Below are positions 19,306 through 28,935 of a stretch of DNA of 64,000 nt, one piece after another. A program made the position numbers and the translations under genes. The stretch lies in the NCBI RefSeq assembly GCF_010093045.1, contig NZ_CP048115.1, positions 1,736,001 to 1,800,000 on the forward strand, given 5' to 3'. Each line of letters begins with the position of its first letter. The stretch's first letter is position 1. This stretch comes from Mucilaginibacter sp. 14171R-50 (GTDB lineage Bacteria > Bacteroidota > Bacteroidia > Sphingobacteriales > Sphingobacteriaceae). The notes under the pieces are model-generated. The model searched no databases and was not told the origin of the DNA. It saw only the letters and a program-made list of their open reading frames with translations.

Positions 19306-21153
19306 ATGAGATTATCTCTGATAGATATTTCCATTATAGTACTGTACCTGCTCAGCACCATTTTTATCGGCTTTTGGTATCGTAAAAAAGCGCGCGAAAA
19401 TAAAGACAGTTATATGCTTGGCGGCAAAAGCCTGCCATGGTATAAACTGGGTTTAAGCGATGCTTCGGATATGTTTGATATAAGCGGCACCATGTGGATG
19501 GTGAGCCTGTGCTTTGTGTATGGCATGAAGAGTATCTGGATACCCTGGCTGTGGCCGGTATTTAATCAGGTATTTTTGATGATGTACCTGTCGCGTTGGC
19601 TGCGCCGTTCAAATGCTACTACCGGCGCCGAGTGGCTTGCTACCCGCTTTGGAAAAACCGGCGCAGGCGTAACCAGTTCGCACCTGGTAGTAATAGCATT
19701 TGCACTGTTAAGCTGCCTGGGCTTTATGGCCTACGGCTTTATAGGCCTGGGTAAATTCATCGAGATATTTGTGCCGTGGAATCTGATCAAAGGTTACATA
19801 CCATTTGATGTAGCGCCGCAGTATGTACCGCATATTTACGGCATCACCTTTACGCTCTTTGCCATGTTTTACTCCATTTTAGGGGGCATGCACAGTATTG
19901 TTACCGGTGACATGATCAAGTATGGCATCATGACGGTGGCATGCGTGTGGATAGGCTTTATAGCGGCGGGCCAGTTAAGCAGTAATCATTTAAACGTACC
20001 CAACGGGTGGTATACACCGTTCTTTGGCAAGCACCTGGGCCTTAACTGGTCGGGCATTATCACCGAGGTTAACCAAAAAATAAAGAGCGACGGTTATTCA
20101 CTGTTTGCGTACTTTTTTATGATGATGACCTTTAAGGGGTTCTTCGCGGCGCTTGCGGGCCCCGCGCCGAATTATGATATGCAAAAGATTCTTTCAACCC
20201 GCTCGCCCGAAGAGGCCAGCAAAATGAACGGATTTGTAAGCGTTATCCTGCTGCCTATCCGTTATACTTTGATCATCAGCTTAACCGCCTTAGGTTTAAT
20301 ATACTACCGACAGATGAACCTGGCAGATGGTACGGGTAATATCGATTTTGAACGGATATTGCCTGCTGTTATCAATAATTTTTTACCGGTTGGGTTAGTT
20401 GGCTTGCTGCTTGCCGGTTTGCTGGGCGCATTTATGAGCACCTTTAGCGGCACCATGAATGCCGCACAGGCGTACATCGTAAATGATATCTACATTAAAT
20501 ATGTAAACCCCGCGGCATCCACAAAAAAGATCATCACCATGAACTACGTGGTTGGGATAATTGTGGTAGCGGTAGGTGTGATACTTGGCTTTTTTGTGCA
20601 GGATATCAACAGTGTGCTGCAATGGATAGTATCGGCCCTATACGGGGGGTACATCGCCTCCAATGTGCTAAAATGGCATTGGTGGCGCTTTAATGCCAAT
20701 GGCTTTTTCTGGGGTATGCTTGCGGGCATCTTATGCGCTATGCTATTTTCATTGCTGGTAAAGTTCGGCTACATCCCCGAAGGGCAATTACTGTTCTGGT
20801 TCCCGGTGCTGTTCCTGGTATCGCTGGCAGGTTCAGTCATCGGCTCGTATGCCGCACCGGCAACGGATATGGCTGTGTTGCAATCTTTTTACACCAACGT
20901 AAGGCCCTGGGGTTTTTGGGAACCGGTTAAAAATATCGCGTTAGCAAACGATCCATCGTTTCAGCCAAACAAAAATTTTAAGTTAAACATGTTCAACGTT
21001 GTGGTGGGCACCATTGCGCAGTGCTGCTTAACTATACTGCCCATGTACCTGGTGCTGTGGCAAAAAAGCTCTTTACTAATTACCATAGCCATTTTAGCGG
21101 TAATGATGGTGATATTGAAACGTACCTGGTGGGATAAACTAAAAGAATACTAA
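19306..21153 (+). CDS. Sodium:solute symporter (SSS family), probable manno-oligosaccharide importer
   Basis: A 615-residue inner membrane protein with about 13-14 hydrophobic helices. It starts [20 protein letters not shown], then [20 protein letters not shown], the conserved N-terminal element of sodium/solute symporters. [20 protein letters not shown] carries the Ser/Thr sodium-site helix (TM8-9 region). The phosphorylase gene begins four bases after its stop. In Bacteroides fragilis a homologous symporter neighbours the mannosylglucose phosphorylase and epimerase genes, so mannobiose import is the likely task; this is inference from synteny. Confidence 0.92.
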   Translation: MRLSLIDISIIVLYLLSTIFIGFWYRKKARENKDSYMLGGKSLPWYKLGLSDASDMFDISGTMWMVSLCFVYGMKSIWIPWLWPVFNQVFLMMYLSRWLRRSNATTGAEWLATRFGKTGAGVTSSHLVVIAFALLSCLGFMAYGFIGLGKFIEIFVPWNLIKGYIPFDVAPQYVPHIYGITFTLFAMFYSILGGMHSIVTGDMIKYGIMTVACVWIGFIAAGQLSSNHLNVPNGWYTPFFGKHLGLNWSGIITEVNQKIKSDGYSLFAYFFMMMTFKGFFAALAGPAPNYDMQKILSTRSPEEASKMNGFVSVILLPIRYTLIISLTALGLIYYRQMNLADGTGNIDFERILPAVINNFLPVGLVGLLLAGLLGAFMSTFSGTMNAAQAYIVNDIYIKYVNPAASTKKIITMNYVVGIIVVAVGVILGFFVQDINSVLQWIVSALYGGYIASNVLKWHWWRFNANGFFWGMLAGILCAMLFSLLVKFGYIPEGQLLFWFPVLFLVSLAGSVIGSYAAPATDMAVLQSFYTNVRPWGFWEPVKNIALANDPSFQPNKNFKLNMFNVVVGTIAQCCLTILPMYLVLWQKSSLLITIAILAVMMVILKRTWWDKLKEY

Positions 21154-21157
21154 TAAA

Positions 21158-22342
21158 ATGACACAGCAATTTAAAGACAGGTTGGCAGGATTAGAGGAAG
21201 CATACGCGAAGCTGATCGATATAAATAACGAGGTTGACGGGCTGGGCAACGGTGTTTTCGACCGTTATAAATACCCGGTACTTACCGCGCAGCACGCGCC
21301 CCTGTGCTGGAAATACGACCTTGACCCCGATACCAATCCCTACCTGATGGAACGCTTTGGCATTAACGCGGCATTTAATGCGGGGGCTATTAAGTTCAAT
21401 GGAAAGTACATACTGGCGGTTAGGGTTGAGGGCGCCGACCGAAAATCGTTCTTCGCGATAGCGGAAAGCCCTAACGGGATAGATCATTTTGAGTTTTGGG
21501 AACACCCCATTACCATGCCCGAAACCGGCGAGCCTGATACTAACCTGTATGATATGCGCCTTACCGAACATGAGGACGGCTGGATCTACGGCTTGTTCTG
21601 CACCGAAAGGCGCGACCCCGAGGCTCCTGCGTACGACCAGAGCATGGCCATAGCCGCCTGCGGCATTGCCCGCACAAAGGACCTGGTTAACTGGGAACGC
21701 CTTGCCGACCTGCAAACCAACTCGCCGCAGCAGCGTAACGTAGTTTTACACCCCGAGTTTGTGAATGGCAAATACGCTTTGTACACCCGCCCCCAGGATG
21801 GCTTTATCAGCGCGGGTAAGGGCGGCGGCATAGGTTTTGGCCTCTGCGATAGCATGGAAAATGCCGTGATCGACCATGAGGCTATTATAGACAATAAGCA
21901 ATACCACACTGTTTACGAGGCCAAGAACGGGCAGGGCCCCGCGCCAATAAAAACGGCCAAAGGCTGGCTGCACCTGGCACACGGCGTGCGCAATACCGCG
22001 GCAGGCTTGCGTTATACACTGTACATGTTCATGACCGATTTGAACGAGCTTACCAAGGTTACCTACAAACCCGGCGGCTACTTTTTAGCCCCCGAGGGTA
22101 TAGAGCGTATTGGGGATGTATCGAACGTGGCCTTTTGCAACGGCTGGATAGCGGATGAGGACGGCAAAGTGTTTATTTATTACGCATCTTCTGACACGCG
22201 CATGCATGTGGCTACCACAACGGTTGATAAATTGCTGGATTATGTAATGAACACCCCGGCAGATGGCCTGCGATCGGCGGCATCGGTGAATACCATTAAC
22301 AGCATCATTAATAAAAATAAAAGCCTTTTAGCGGTACAATAG
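21158..22342 (+). CDS. GH130 4-O-beta-D-mannosyl-D-glucose phosphorylase
   Basis: A 394-residue cytosolic enzyme (no signal peptide) of family GH130. It would cleave mannosyl-beta-1,4-glucose with phosphate to alpha-mannose 1-phosphate and glucose. Family features: [20 protein letters not shown], the segment with [17 protein letters not shown], the [17 protein letters not shown] stretch whose Asp132 occupies the position of the family's catalytic Asp, [20 protein letters not shown] for phosphate and sugar contacts, and the terminal [17 protein letters not shown]. The neighbouring cellobiose 2-epimerase gene makes the mannosylglucose subgroup more likely than mannosyl-N-acetylglucosamine phosphorylases. 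Part of a tight operon. Confidence 0.92.
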   Translation: MTQQFKDRLAGLEEAYAKLIDINNEVDGLGNGVFDRYKYPVLTAQHAPLCWKYDLDPDTNPYLMERFGINAAFNAGAIKFNGKYILAVRVEGADRKSFFAIAESPNGIDHFEFWEHPITMPETGEPDTNLYDMRLTEHEDGWIYGLFCTERRDPEAPAYDQSMAIAACGIARTKDLVNWERLADLQTNSPQQRNVVLHPEFVNGKYALYTRPQDGFISAGKGGGIGFGLCDSMENAVIDHEAIIDNKQYHTVYEAKNGQGPAPIKTAKGWLHLAHGVRNTAAGLRYTLYMFMTDLNELTKVTYKPGGYFLAPEGIERIGDVSNVAFCNGWIADEDGKVFIYYASSDTRMHVATTTVDKLLDYVMNTPADGLRSAASVNTINSIINKNKSLLAVQ

Positions 22343-22345
22343 GTG

Positions 22346-23566
22346 ATGGAAACGGGGGCGGAGTATAGCGTTAAAGATCAGCAGGCAACCTATGAAAAGG
22401 AACTTACTGCCGAGCTGGCCAACATTCTGAATTACTGGATGGCCAACACGGTGGATGAGCAGTACGGCGGTTTTTACGGCAGGATAGATAACGATAATCA
22501 TGTTATCGCCGATTCGCCAAAAGGCGCGGTGCTGAATGCGCGCATACTGTGGAGCTTTTCGGCCGCGTATAACCTCGATCCCGATAAGCGCTATCTGGCA
22601 ATGGCCAATAGGGCTTACCAGTACATACTTAAACATTTTATTGATGCTGAGTTTGGCGGTGTGTATTGGTCGGTTGACCATCTGGGTAACCCGCTCGATA
22701 CCAAAAAGCAGGTTTACGCATCGGCTTTTACTATTTATGCACTGAGCGAATACCACAAGGCGTCCGGCGCAGTCGAAGCAAAAGATTACGCGGTGGAGCT
22801 TTATAGGGTTTTAGTAGATAAAAGCTACGACACCCAGCGCACTGGTTACCTGGAGGCCTTCACCAAAGAGTGGCAGCCAATAGCCGACCTGCGCCTGAGC
22901 GCCAAGGATGCCAACGAGAAAAAAAGCATGAACACCCACCTGCACGTGCTGGAAGCCTACACTACGCTGTATAGTATCTGGCCGGATGGAGGACTGCGAA
23001 TACAGATACAAACGTTGATAAATAACTTTCTTGACCATATCATTGATAGTGAGACCAACCACCTGGTATTGTTTTTTGATGAGGACTGGAATAAAAAGGG
23101 CAACACGGTATCGTACGGGCATGATATCGAGGCTACCTGGTTGCTTTTGGAAGCAGCCGAAGCTGTTGAGCACCATGAATTGATAGAAAAAATCAAGCAG
23201 ATCTGCATCAAAATTAGCGATGCAACTAAGCAAGGATTAGATACAGATGGCGGCCTTTGGTACGAGTACGAACCAGCCGAGGGCCACCTGATAAAAGAAA
23301 AACACTGGTGGGTACAGGCCGAAGCTATGGTAGGCTTTTATAACACCTGGCAAATAAGTAACAACAAGGAATATCTTGAGCTGTCGCTCCGAAATTGGGC
23401 TTTCGTTAAGCAACACATATTAGATATTCAGAACGGTGAATGGTTTTGGGGCGTTTACGCTGATGGCAACGTGATGCAAACTGAAGACAAAGCCGGTATC
23501 TGGAAATGCCCTTACCATAACAGCAGGGCGTGTATCGAATTAATTAAACGAATAAGCAGACAGTAA
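22346..23566 (+). CDS. Cellobiose 2-epimerase (AGE superfamily)
   Basis: A 406-residue cytosolic (alpha/alpha)6-barrel enzyme. It converts the reducing-end mannose of mannobiose into glucose, giving mannosyl-glucose for the adjacent phosphorylase. Motifs of the family are present: DEQYGGFYGRIDNDN, ARILWSFSAAY, EFGGVYWSVD, SYGHDIEATWLLLEAAEA with a catalytic-type His, KEKHWWVQAEAMVGFYN, and the C-terminal WKCPYHNSRACIELI with the second catalytic His. A GTG precedes the ATG by one codon; the ATG at 22346 is preferred. It starts three bases after the phosphorylase stop, so the genes are translationally coupled. Confidence 0.93.
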   Translation: METGAEYSVKDQQATYEKELTAELANILNYWMANTVDEQYGGFYGRIDNDNHVIADSPKGAVLNARILWSFSAAYNLDPDKRYLAMANRAYQYILKHFIDAEFGGVYWSVDHLGNPLDTKKQVYASAFTIYALSEYHKASGAVEAKDYAVELYRVLVDKSYDTQRTGYLEAFTKEWQPIADLRLSAKDANEKKSMNTHLHVLEAYTTLYSIWPDGGLRIQIQTLINNFLDHIIDSETNHLVLFFDEDWNKKGNTVSYGHDIEATWLLLEAAEAVEHHELIEKIKQICIKISDATKQGLDTDGGLWYEYEPAEGHLIKEKHWWVQAEAMVGFYNTWQISNNKEYLELSLRNWAFVKQHILDIQNGEWFWGVYADGNVMQTEDKAGIWKCPYHNSRACIELIKRISRQ

Positions 23567-23571
23567 CACCA

Positions 23572-25326
23572 ATGAAGAAACATTTCTTGAAAACAGGCAT
23601 GGCCGCATTAGTGGCCCTGGCCGTGCTGCAATCTTGTAAAAAGGATGGCGCGCCTCAAAATAACAATAGTAACAACAATGGGAGCGATAGTGGTAACGGG
23701 GAAATAATTGCCCCCAACAACCCTGATATTGCCGCAACGCAGGGCTTTTTCCTGGATGGCTGGCAGCCCAAAACATTTGCTGCGCCGGTATCTTCAAATA
23801 CAGTAACCAAGCCTGCCGCGGGCGCGGTTGTGGTAACGGTTGAAGTAAGCCAGGTAATAACCAAGGTGTCAAAAAACCTGTTTGGTAATAACACCAACCC
23901 TTTTATGGGGCAGTATGTAGACCAGCCCGTTTTAATGCAGCAGCTTACAGATTTGTCGCCTAATATCCTGCGTTTCCCGGGCGGCAGCTTGTCTGATATT
24001 TACTTTTGGAATGGCAGCAACAAAGCTCCGGATGACGCCCCTGCGCAATTACCTGATAATGCAGGTGCCTATAAAGATGCAGATTACTGGTACGGCAACA
24101 ATACCGCCGAGTGGACCTTTACCCTGGACAACTATTACAAGGTATTACAGCAAACCAACAGCACGGGTTTAATCACCGTAAATTATGGCTACGCGCGTTA
24201 TGGCACCAGCGATAAACCTGCAGAAACCGCTGCGCATTTGGCCGCTGATTGGGTACGTTATGATAATGGCCGCACAAAATATTGGGAAATAGGCAACGAA
24301 AATTATGGCAACTGGGAGGCGGGCTATCGCATAAACCCAGCCGCCAATAAAGATGGGCAGCCGGCTATACTAAACGGCGCCATTTACGGTATTCACTTTA
24401 AGATATTTGCCGATTCGATGCGAAAGGCGGCTGCCGAGGTTGGTAACACCGGTATCAAGATAGGCATGGTAACTACAGAGGCCGACGAAAAAGGCAACAC
24501 ATCAACCATTATACAAAACTGGAACAGTAACGCCATGGCGACATCAGGCACTTCACCTGATTTTTATGTAGTGCATAACTACTATACGCCGTACATGCAA
24601 AACTCAACGCCCGAGGTGATACTGGCTACCCCGCCAAACGTAACTTTGGATATGATGAACTGGGTGAAAACATCGCTGCAAAAGGCGGGCTTGCCGCAAA
24701 AACCCGTTGCGCTTGATGAGTGGAATATATTTTCGACAGGATCGAAGCAGATGGTATCGAATGTGGCGGGTGTGCATGCGGTAATGACTTTGGGGGAACT
24801 CATTAAAAACCAGTATAGTATGGCCAGCCGCTGGGACCTGGCCAACAGTTGGGATAACGGCAACGACCATGGTTTGTTCAGTAATAAAAACGACGAACCC
24901 GGCGCCCCGGCCTGGAACGCGAGGCCTGCGTTTTACTATATGTATTTTTTCCAGAAGTATTTTGGCGACAGGATGGTAAATTCGTCGGTAACGGGCAGCC
25001 CGGAGATCTTTAGTTATGGGTCGTCGTTCCAATCAGGTCAGGCAGGGGTGGTGCTGGTAAACCGCGGCAGCCTCGACAGGAACGTTACCGTTTCCATAAA
25101 AAACTTTAGCGCTGGCAGTAAATACTACTATTACACGCTTAACGGCGGCACGGATAATGCCCCTTTCTCTCGCAAGGTGTTTGTCAATGGCACAGGCCCG
25201 GCGGCCGAATCTGGCGGCCCGGTAACTTACAAAACTATTGCTGCCAACACCGCAGCCATAGCAGGCGGAATAATTGTTACCGTTCCTGCGCGCGGAAGTG
25301 TATTTTTAGTCGCCGAAGGCAAATAA
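23572..25326 (+). CDS. Lipoprotein clan GH-A glycoside hydrolase, GH51-like, family uncertain
   Basis: A 584-residue lipoprotein: signal MKKHFLKTGMAALVALAVLQ then SCKK, with Cys22 lipid-modified, and a low-complexity Asn/Ser/Gly linker (29-45). The catalytic barrel carries LRFPGGSLSDIYFWNG, an acid/base Glu243 in WEIGNENYGNW and a likely nucleophile Glu383 in PVALDEWNIFS, the two-Glu pattern of clan GH-A. A Trp-rich segment (RWDLANSWDNGNDHGLFS) may line the substrate cleft. A beta-sandwich finishes the protein. The fold resembles GH51, but similarity to the true GH51 at 827 is low. By context it acts on mannan or its side chains at the cell surface. Five bases separate it from the epimerase gene. 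Confidence 0.75.
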   Translation: MKKHFLKTGMAALVALAVLQSCKKDGAPQNNNSNNNGSDSGNGEIIAPNNPDIAATQGFFLDGWQPKTFAAPVSSNTVTKPAAGAVVVTVEVSQVITKVSKNLFGNNTNPFMGQYVDQPVLMQQLTDLSPNILRFPGGSLSDIYFWNGSNKAPDDAPAQLPDNAGAYKDADYWYGNNTAEWTFTLDNYYKVLQQTNSTGLITVNYGYARYGTSDKPAETAAHLAADWVRYDNGRTKYWEIGNENYGNWEAGYRINPAANKDGQPAILNGAIYGIHFKIFADSMRKAAAEVGNTGIKIGMVTTEADEKGNTSTIIQNWNSNAMATSGTSPDFYVVHNYYTPYMQNSTPEVILATPPNVTLDMMNWVKTSLQKAGLPQKPVALDEWNIFSTGSKQMVSNVAGVHAVMTLGELIKNQYSMASRWDLANSWDNGNDHGLFSNKNDEPGAPAWNARPAFYYMYFFQKYFGDRMVNSSVTGSPEIFSYGSSFQSGQAGVVLVNRGSLDRNVTVSIKNFSAGSKYYYYTLNGGTDNAPFSRKVFVNGTGPAAESGGPVTYKTIAANTAAIAGGIIVTVPARGSVFLVAEGK

Positions 25327-25352
25327 TAGTTTAAGTTGTGATGAGCCAATTA

Positions 25353-25468
25353 AACCCCATCCCAACCCTTCCCCAAAGGAGGAGGGCTTTAGAATAGAAG
25401 ATTTAATGATTTACAAAGTAAAGTCCTCTCCTTTGGAGAGGACTTAGGTGAGGCTTAAAGAGGCTCAT
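25353..25468. repeat. REP/BIME-like double hairpin, copy A
   Basis: Two palindromic units facing each other: CCCTTCCCCAAAGGAGGAGGG-like on the left (shortened here) and CCTCTCCTTTGGAGAGG on the right, outer ends AAACCCCATCCCAACCC and AGGTGAGGCTT. It matches copy B (28841) in reverse orientation and has a different unique centre. It lies between the lipoprotein hydrolase and the GH26 gene. Confidence 0.8.
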
Positions 25469-25486
25469 TAATTAATATCGATATAT

Positions 25487-26608
25487 ATGAAAAATACTTT
25501 TGGTTACGTTGCTTTCGTTTTGCTGTTTATTTGCAGCGGAGCGGCTAACGCACAGTTATACAACCCCTGCGATAAGCAAGCCACTCACGAAACCCGGCAA
25601 TTGTTTTACAGTATGCAGCGCCTGGTTGGTGCGGGCGCGATATTTGGCCACCACGATGACACCGCTTACGGAATAGGCTGGTGTTATGAGCCTAATCACT
25701 CGGATGTAAAAACGGTTACCGGATCGTATCCCGGTTTATATGGTTGGGACCTGGCCAAGATAGAGCACGACAGCACAAGGGATATCAACGGTATCCCATT
25801 TAAACTACAGAAGAAGCTGGTGCGCGAGGCTTATGATCGGGGCGGTATCAACACCTTTTGCTGGCATATGGATAACCCCGCCAACGGTAAGACCGCCTGG
25901 GATACCAGTATGCGAACGGTTAAAGAGCTGCTTCCCGGCGGCGCTTACCACGATGTGTATGTAAAATGGCTCGAAAAAGGGGCTGATTACTTGGCGGGTT
26001 TAAAAGGCCCTAACGGCGAGGCTATCCCGATTCTGTTCAGGCCGTTTCATGAGCTTACGGGCAATTGGTTTTGGTGGTGCGCAAATACCAGCACGCCCGA
26101 AGAGTTTAAAAACTTGTGGCGGTTTACGGTTGATTATATGCGCCATACCAAAAAACTGCACAACCTGCTCATCGTGTTTTCGGCAGCCGATTTTGATAGC
26201 GAGGCCGATTTTATGCTGCGTTATCCGGGTGATGATTATGCCGATTTTATTGGCTTTGATAATTACTGTTACAACAGCGTGCCCGATTATCAAAAAAAGC
26301 TGGATATGCGTTTAGGGATACTGGATGCCATAGCCGCTAAAAATCATAAATTGGTGTGCCTGCCCGAAACAGGCTACGAGCAAATACCACAAGCCGACTG
26401 GTGGACGAAAGTTTTACTGCCAACCATTGCCAAACACAAAACCTCCTACGTAATGGCATGGCGCAACGGCCGTGCCGATCATTACTACGTACCGTACCCC
26501 GGCCAGGTAAGCGAAGAAGATTTTAAACGATTTTTTAATAGTCCGCAGGTGTTGTTCGAAAACCGGCTGGCCCCGTTAGCAGTATACGGCAGATACATAG
26601 CGCCGTAG
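25487..26608 (+). CDS. GH26 endo-beta-1,4-mannanase
   Basis: A 373-residue secreted glycoside hydrolase of family 26. Signal peptide 1-22 (ending SGAANA) without a lipobox, so a periplasmic location is likely. The catalytic acid/base Glu189 is in ILFRPFHELTGNWFWW, the hallmark GH26 motif, and the nucleophile Glu294 is probably in VCLPETGYE. The N-terminal GAIFGHHDDTAYGIGW segment is also characteristic. It hydrolyses beta-1,4-mannan to mannobiose, the substrate of the downstream epimerase/phosphorylase route. It is 160 bases behind the lipoprotein hydrolase gene, with a REP element between them. Confidence 0.94.
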   Translation: MKNTFGYVAFVLLFICSGAANAQLYNPCDKQATHETRQLFYSMQRLVGAGAIFGHHDDTAYGIGWCYEPNHSDVKTVTGSYPGLYGWDLAKIEHDSTRDINGIPFKLQKKLVREAYDRGGINTFCWHMDNPANGKTAWDTSMRTVKELLPGGAYHDVYVKWLEKGADYLAGLKGPNGEAIPILFRPFHELTGNWFWWCANTSTPEEFKNLWRFTVDYMRHTKKLHNLLIVFSAADFDSEADFMLRYPGDDYADFIGFDNYCYNSVPDYQKKLDMRLGILDAIAAKNHKLVCLPETGYEQIPQADWWTKVLLPTIAKHKTSYVMAWRNGRADHYYVPYPGQVSEEDFKRFFNSPQVLFENRLAPLAVYGRYIAP

Positions 26609-26629
26609 AGACGCGATACTTCGCGTCTT
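26608..26629. repeat. Hairpin directly after GH26 stop codon
   Basis: Perfect 8-bp stem AGACGCGA / TCGCGTCT with loop TACT, beginning at the last base of the GH26 stop codon. The GTAGAGACGC start recalls a word common as a dispersed palindrome in Bacteroidota. It may serve as a 3' end for the mannan operon between two convergent genes. Confidence 0.5.
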
Positions 26630-26662
26630 AACTATTATGGTAATAAGTAAGGATCCGTAAAG

Positions 26663-26686
26663 CCATGGGCTATCGACCATGGACTA
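26663..26686. repeat. Direct word repeat CCATGGRCTAT
   Basis: CCATGGGCTAT-CGA-CCATGGACTAT, two near-identical 11-base words running into the stop codon of the convergent TonB receptor gene. It belongs to the short-word intergenic style seen elsewhere in the window. Confidence 0.5.
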
Positions 26687-28762
26687 TAAATTCACATTCA
26701 CCCCGAAAAAGTAATTGCGCGGCGGCGATGGGTTATAATAACGGTTACCCACCGCGTTCAGGTCGTTACCGAGGCTGTATTTTTGGTTAAGCAGGTTATC
26801 CGCCCCTGCGTAAAGCTCAAAGCGCGTTTTGCGGCCGATACGATGCTGCCACGACGCCTTGGCCTGCAGCAGGTGATATTTGCCCGCGTAAACCGTATTG
26901 GCGTCGTTCAGCGGGATAGACGATGTGTAGTTATGCTGCACAAACAGTGCAAAGTTTTGCGGGAATAAGGTTTGTAACGACGATACAATTACTTCTCGTG
27001 GCACACCTGTTAAACGGTTGCCCGAATAATTAGCGCCGGCCACATTGTAATCCCTGAATTTAAAGCGACTAAGGGTTAGCGAAGTATTAAATTGCAGCCC
27101 GCGGATAAACCGGTTAGTATTACTACGGATAAGCCAATCGGTAAAGGCCAGTTCAAATCCCGGCTGGTTAGTACCGCCCGCGTTGATGTAGTATTCGGTT
27201 TCGTCCGGGTTCAACCTGCGGACGATAGACTTGTTTAACTTATAATAAAACACGGAGGCATCCAGCAAAAGGCTTTCATCGTTATTGCGCAGGCGCAGGC
27301 CGGTTTCATAGTTCCAGCCAAGCTGCGCCTGCAAGCCGGTATTAATGATATTATCTGTCGGCCTAACCTCGGCCGTAGTAGGGCTCGAATATCCGCGACT
27401 AACAGTGCCCCGCCATATAAAGTTATTGGTTACCTTGTATGACAGCGCTATCCGGGGCATCAGCACCGCATCAAAGTCGCGGTTGGTAAACGCACCCTCG
27501 TTCAACGGTTCCAGGTTACGAAATTTGTAGCCATAATAGTTTAGGCTTGCTGCAGCTTCCACATGCAGGCGTTTAAAAATATCAGCTGCATATCGCGCAA
27601 AAAAGAAATGCTGCCCGGTGTTTATCTTATCTATTTTCTGAACGTCGCCCTTTTCGCCGGCATTGTTATCGTAATTGCTTATACTCGAATTAGTTTGCTG
27701 CCATTCCATACCCAGGTTCAGCTTCCAGTCAAAGTTTTCCTTTTGGGTGGCGCCCAGTTCAAAGTAAGTGCGCATGCCGTAAGTGTTTTCGCTGCGCTGC
27801 TCATAATTGGTGATGAAAGGGTTCGCAAAATCTACATGGTTGCCAAATATCGCCAGCACATTACGGATGCGCCCGGTTATTCGGGCATCGTTAACCAGTC
27901 CGCCCAAAAGCAGTTTTGTATTGATACCGATCTTTTGCTGGATAGCGCCAGGCAAGGTAGCGGTTGGCAGCCTTGCGCTGCGCGGATCGGCCTGCATCTG
28001 CGCCAGGTTTAAACCGCCGGGCGTTTGATAATCAAGGTCGGCAAACATTAGCAGCGCACGCAATTCGCTTTGCTGGCCATAGCGGTAAGCATCTCCTGCC
28101 TGTAGATAAGTGCGGTGCATGCGGCTGTTTTGGCGGTAACCATCATACGTTTGGTACGATTGATTAAAGTTGAAGCGGTTCTTAGCGTTTGTGTTTTGAA
28201 AGGAAAGCTTCTCATGAAACAACCCATACGAACCGCCGTTTATCCCTGCCGTAAGGTAATTGCTATCTATACGGTTAACGGGATTCAGCAAAACAACCCC
28301 GCCCGAATTCGCCCCAAAAAGACTTCCATCCGGCCCTTTAACGACCTCTATGTGGCGTATGTTGGCAATATCGATGGCGTTGAGGTAAGTGTTGCCGCCC
28401 GCATCGGTGAGCGGTATCTCGTCAAAATAAATTTTAATATCCCTAACCCCAAACGGAGATCGTAATAAGCTGCCGCGGATAGACAAACGGTAACTCCCCG
28501 GCGACCGCTCTTCGGCACGTACACCCGGTACGGTATTCAGCGCGGTAACAAACGAATTATCGGGCTGTACCTTTAATTGCGCTACACCCAAAACACTTAC
28601 TGATGCCGGTATGCTTAGCACCGGCTGCTCCGAAAGATAAGCTTTAACTATAACTGGCTTTAAGTGAAGCAGGGTGTCGGTTTTAACGGCGGGTTTAGTT
28701 TGCGCGGCAGCCCCTGCGCAAATTATCAGGGTTGAAAATAAACTTAAGCAGTATTTGATCAT
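26684..28762 (-). CDS. TonB-dependent outer membrane receptor
   Basis: A 692-residue receptor, too short for the SusC class. I chose the ATG at 28762 (MIKYCLSLFSTLIICAGAAA, cleaved before QTKP) over a TTG 21 bases upstream. The plug has SIPASVSVLGVAQLKVQPDN, RLSIRGSLLRSPFGVRDIKI and HIEVVKGPDGSLFGANSGG, typical of FecA/CirA-like receptors. The rest is a 22-strand barrel ending NYFFGVNVNL with the C-terminal aromatic-type strand. There is no carboxypeptidase-like N-terminal domain. Substrate unknown; iron chelates, vitamin B12 or small organics are possible. Convergent with the GH26 gene. Confidence 0.9.
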   Translation of the reverse strand: MIKYCLSLFSTLIICAGAAAQTKPAVKTDTLLHLKPVIVKAYLSEQPVLSIPASVSVLGVAQLKVQPDNSFVTALNTVPGVRAEERSPGSYRLSIRGSLLRSPFGVRDIKIYFDEIPLTDAGGNTYLNAIDIANIRHIEVVKGPDGSLFGANSGGVVLLNPVNRIDSNYLTAGINGGSYGLFHEKLSFQNTNAKNRFNFNQSYQTYDGYRQNSRMHRTYLQAGDAYRYGQQSELRALLMFADLDYQTPGGLNLAQMQADPRSARLPTATLPGAIQQKIGINTKLLLGGLVNDARITGRIRNVLAIFGNHVDFANPFITNYEQRSENTYGMRTYFELGATQKENFDWKLNLGMEWQQTNSSISNYDNNAGEKGDVQKIDKINTGQHFFFARYAADIFKRLHVEAAASLNYYGYKFRNLEPLNEGAFTNRDFDAVLMPRIALSYKVTNNFIWRGTVSRGYSSPTTAEVRPTDNIINTGLQAQLGWNYETGLRLRNNDESLLLDASVFYYKLNKSIVRRLNPDETEYYINAGGTNQPGFELAFTDWLIRSNTNRFIRGLQFNTSLTLSRFKFRDYNVAGANYSGNRLTGVPREVIVSSLQTLFPQNFALFVQHNYTSSIPLNDANTVYAGKYHLLQAKASWQHRIGRKTRFELYAGADNLLNQKYSLGNDLNAVGNRYYNPSPPRNYFFGVNVNL

Positions 28763-28840
28763 ATCAGGCAGCGAAGTAAACAAAAATAGCCCTTTACACT
28801 GTAACGGGCTATCCTTGTTAAAAATATTACAAACTTTTTA

Positions 28841-28933
28841 AGCCTCACCTAAATCCTCTCCAAAGGAGAGGACTTTGCCAACAAATCATCGGGATTTAGC
28901 CCTTCTCCTTTGGAGAAGGGTTGGGATGAGGCT
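28841..28933. repeat. REP/BIME-like double hairpin, copy B
   Basis: 93 bases bounded by AGCCTCA and TGAGGCT terminal inverted repeats. The left unit holds the perfect palindrome CCTCTCCAAAGGAGAGG, the right unit CTTCTCCTTTGGAGAAG. Best-preserved of the three copies. It lies between two minus-strand genes. Confidence 0.85.
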
Positions 28934-28935
28934 AT

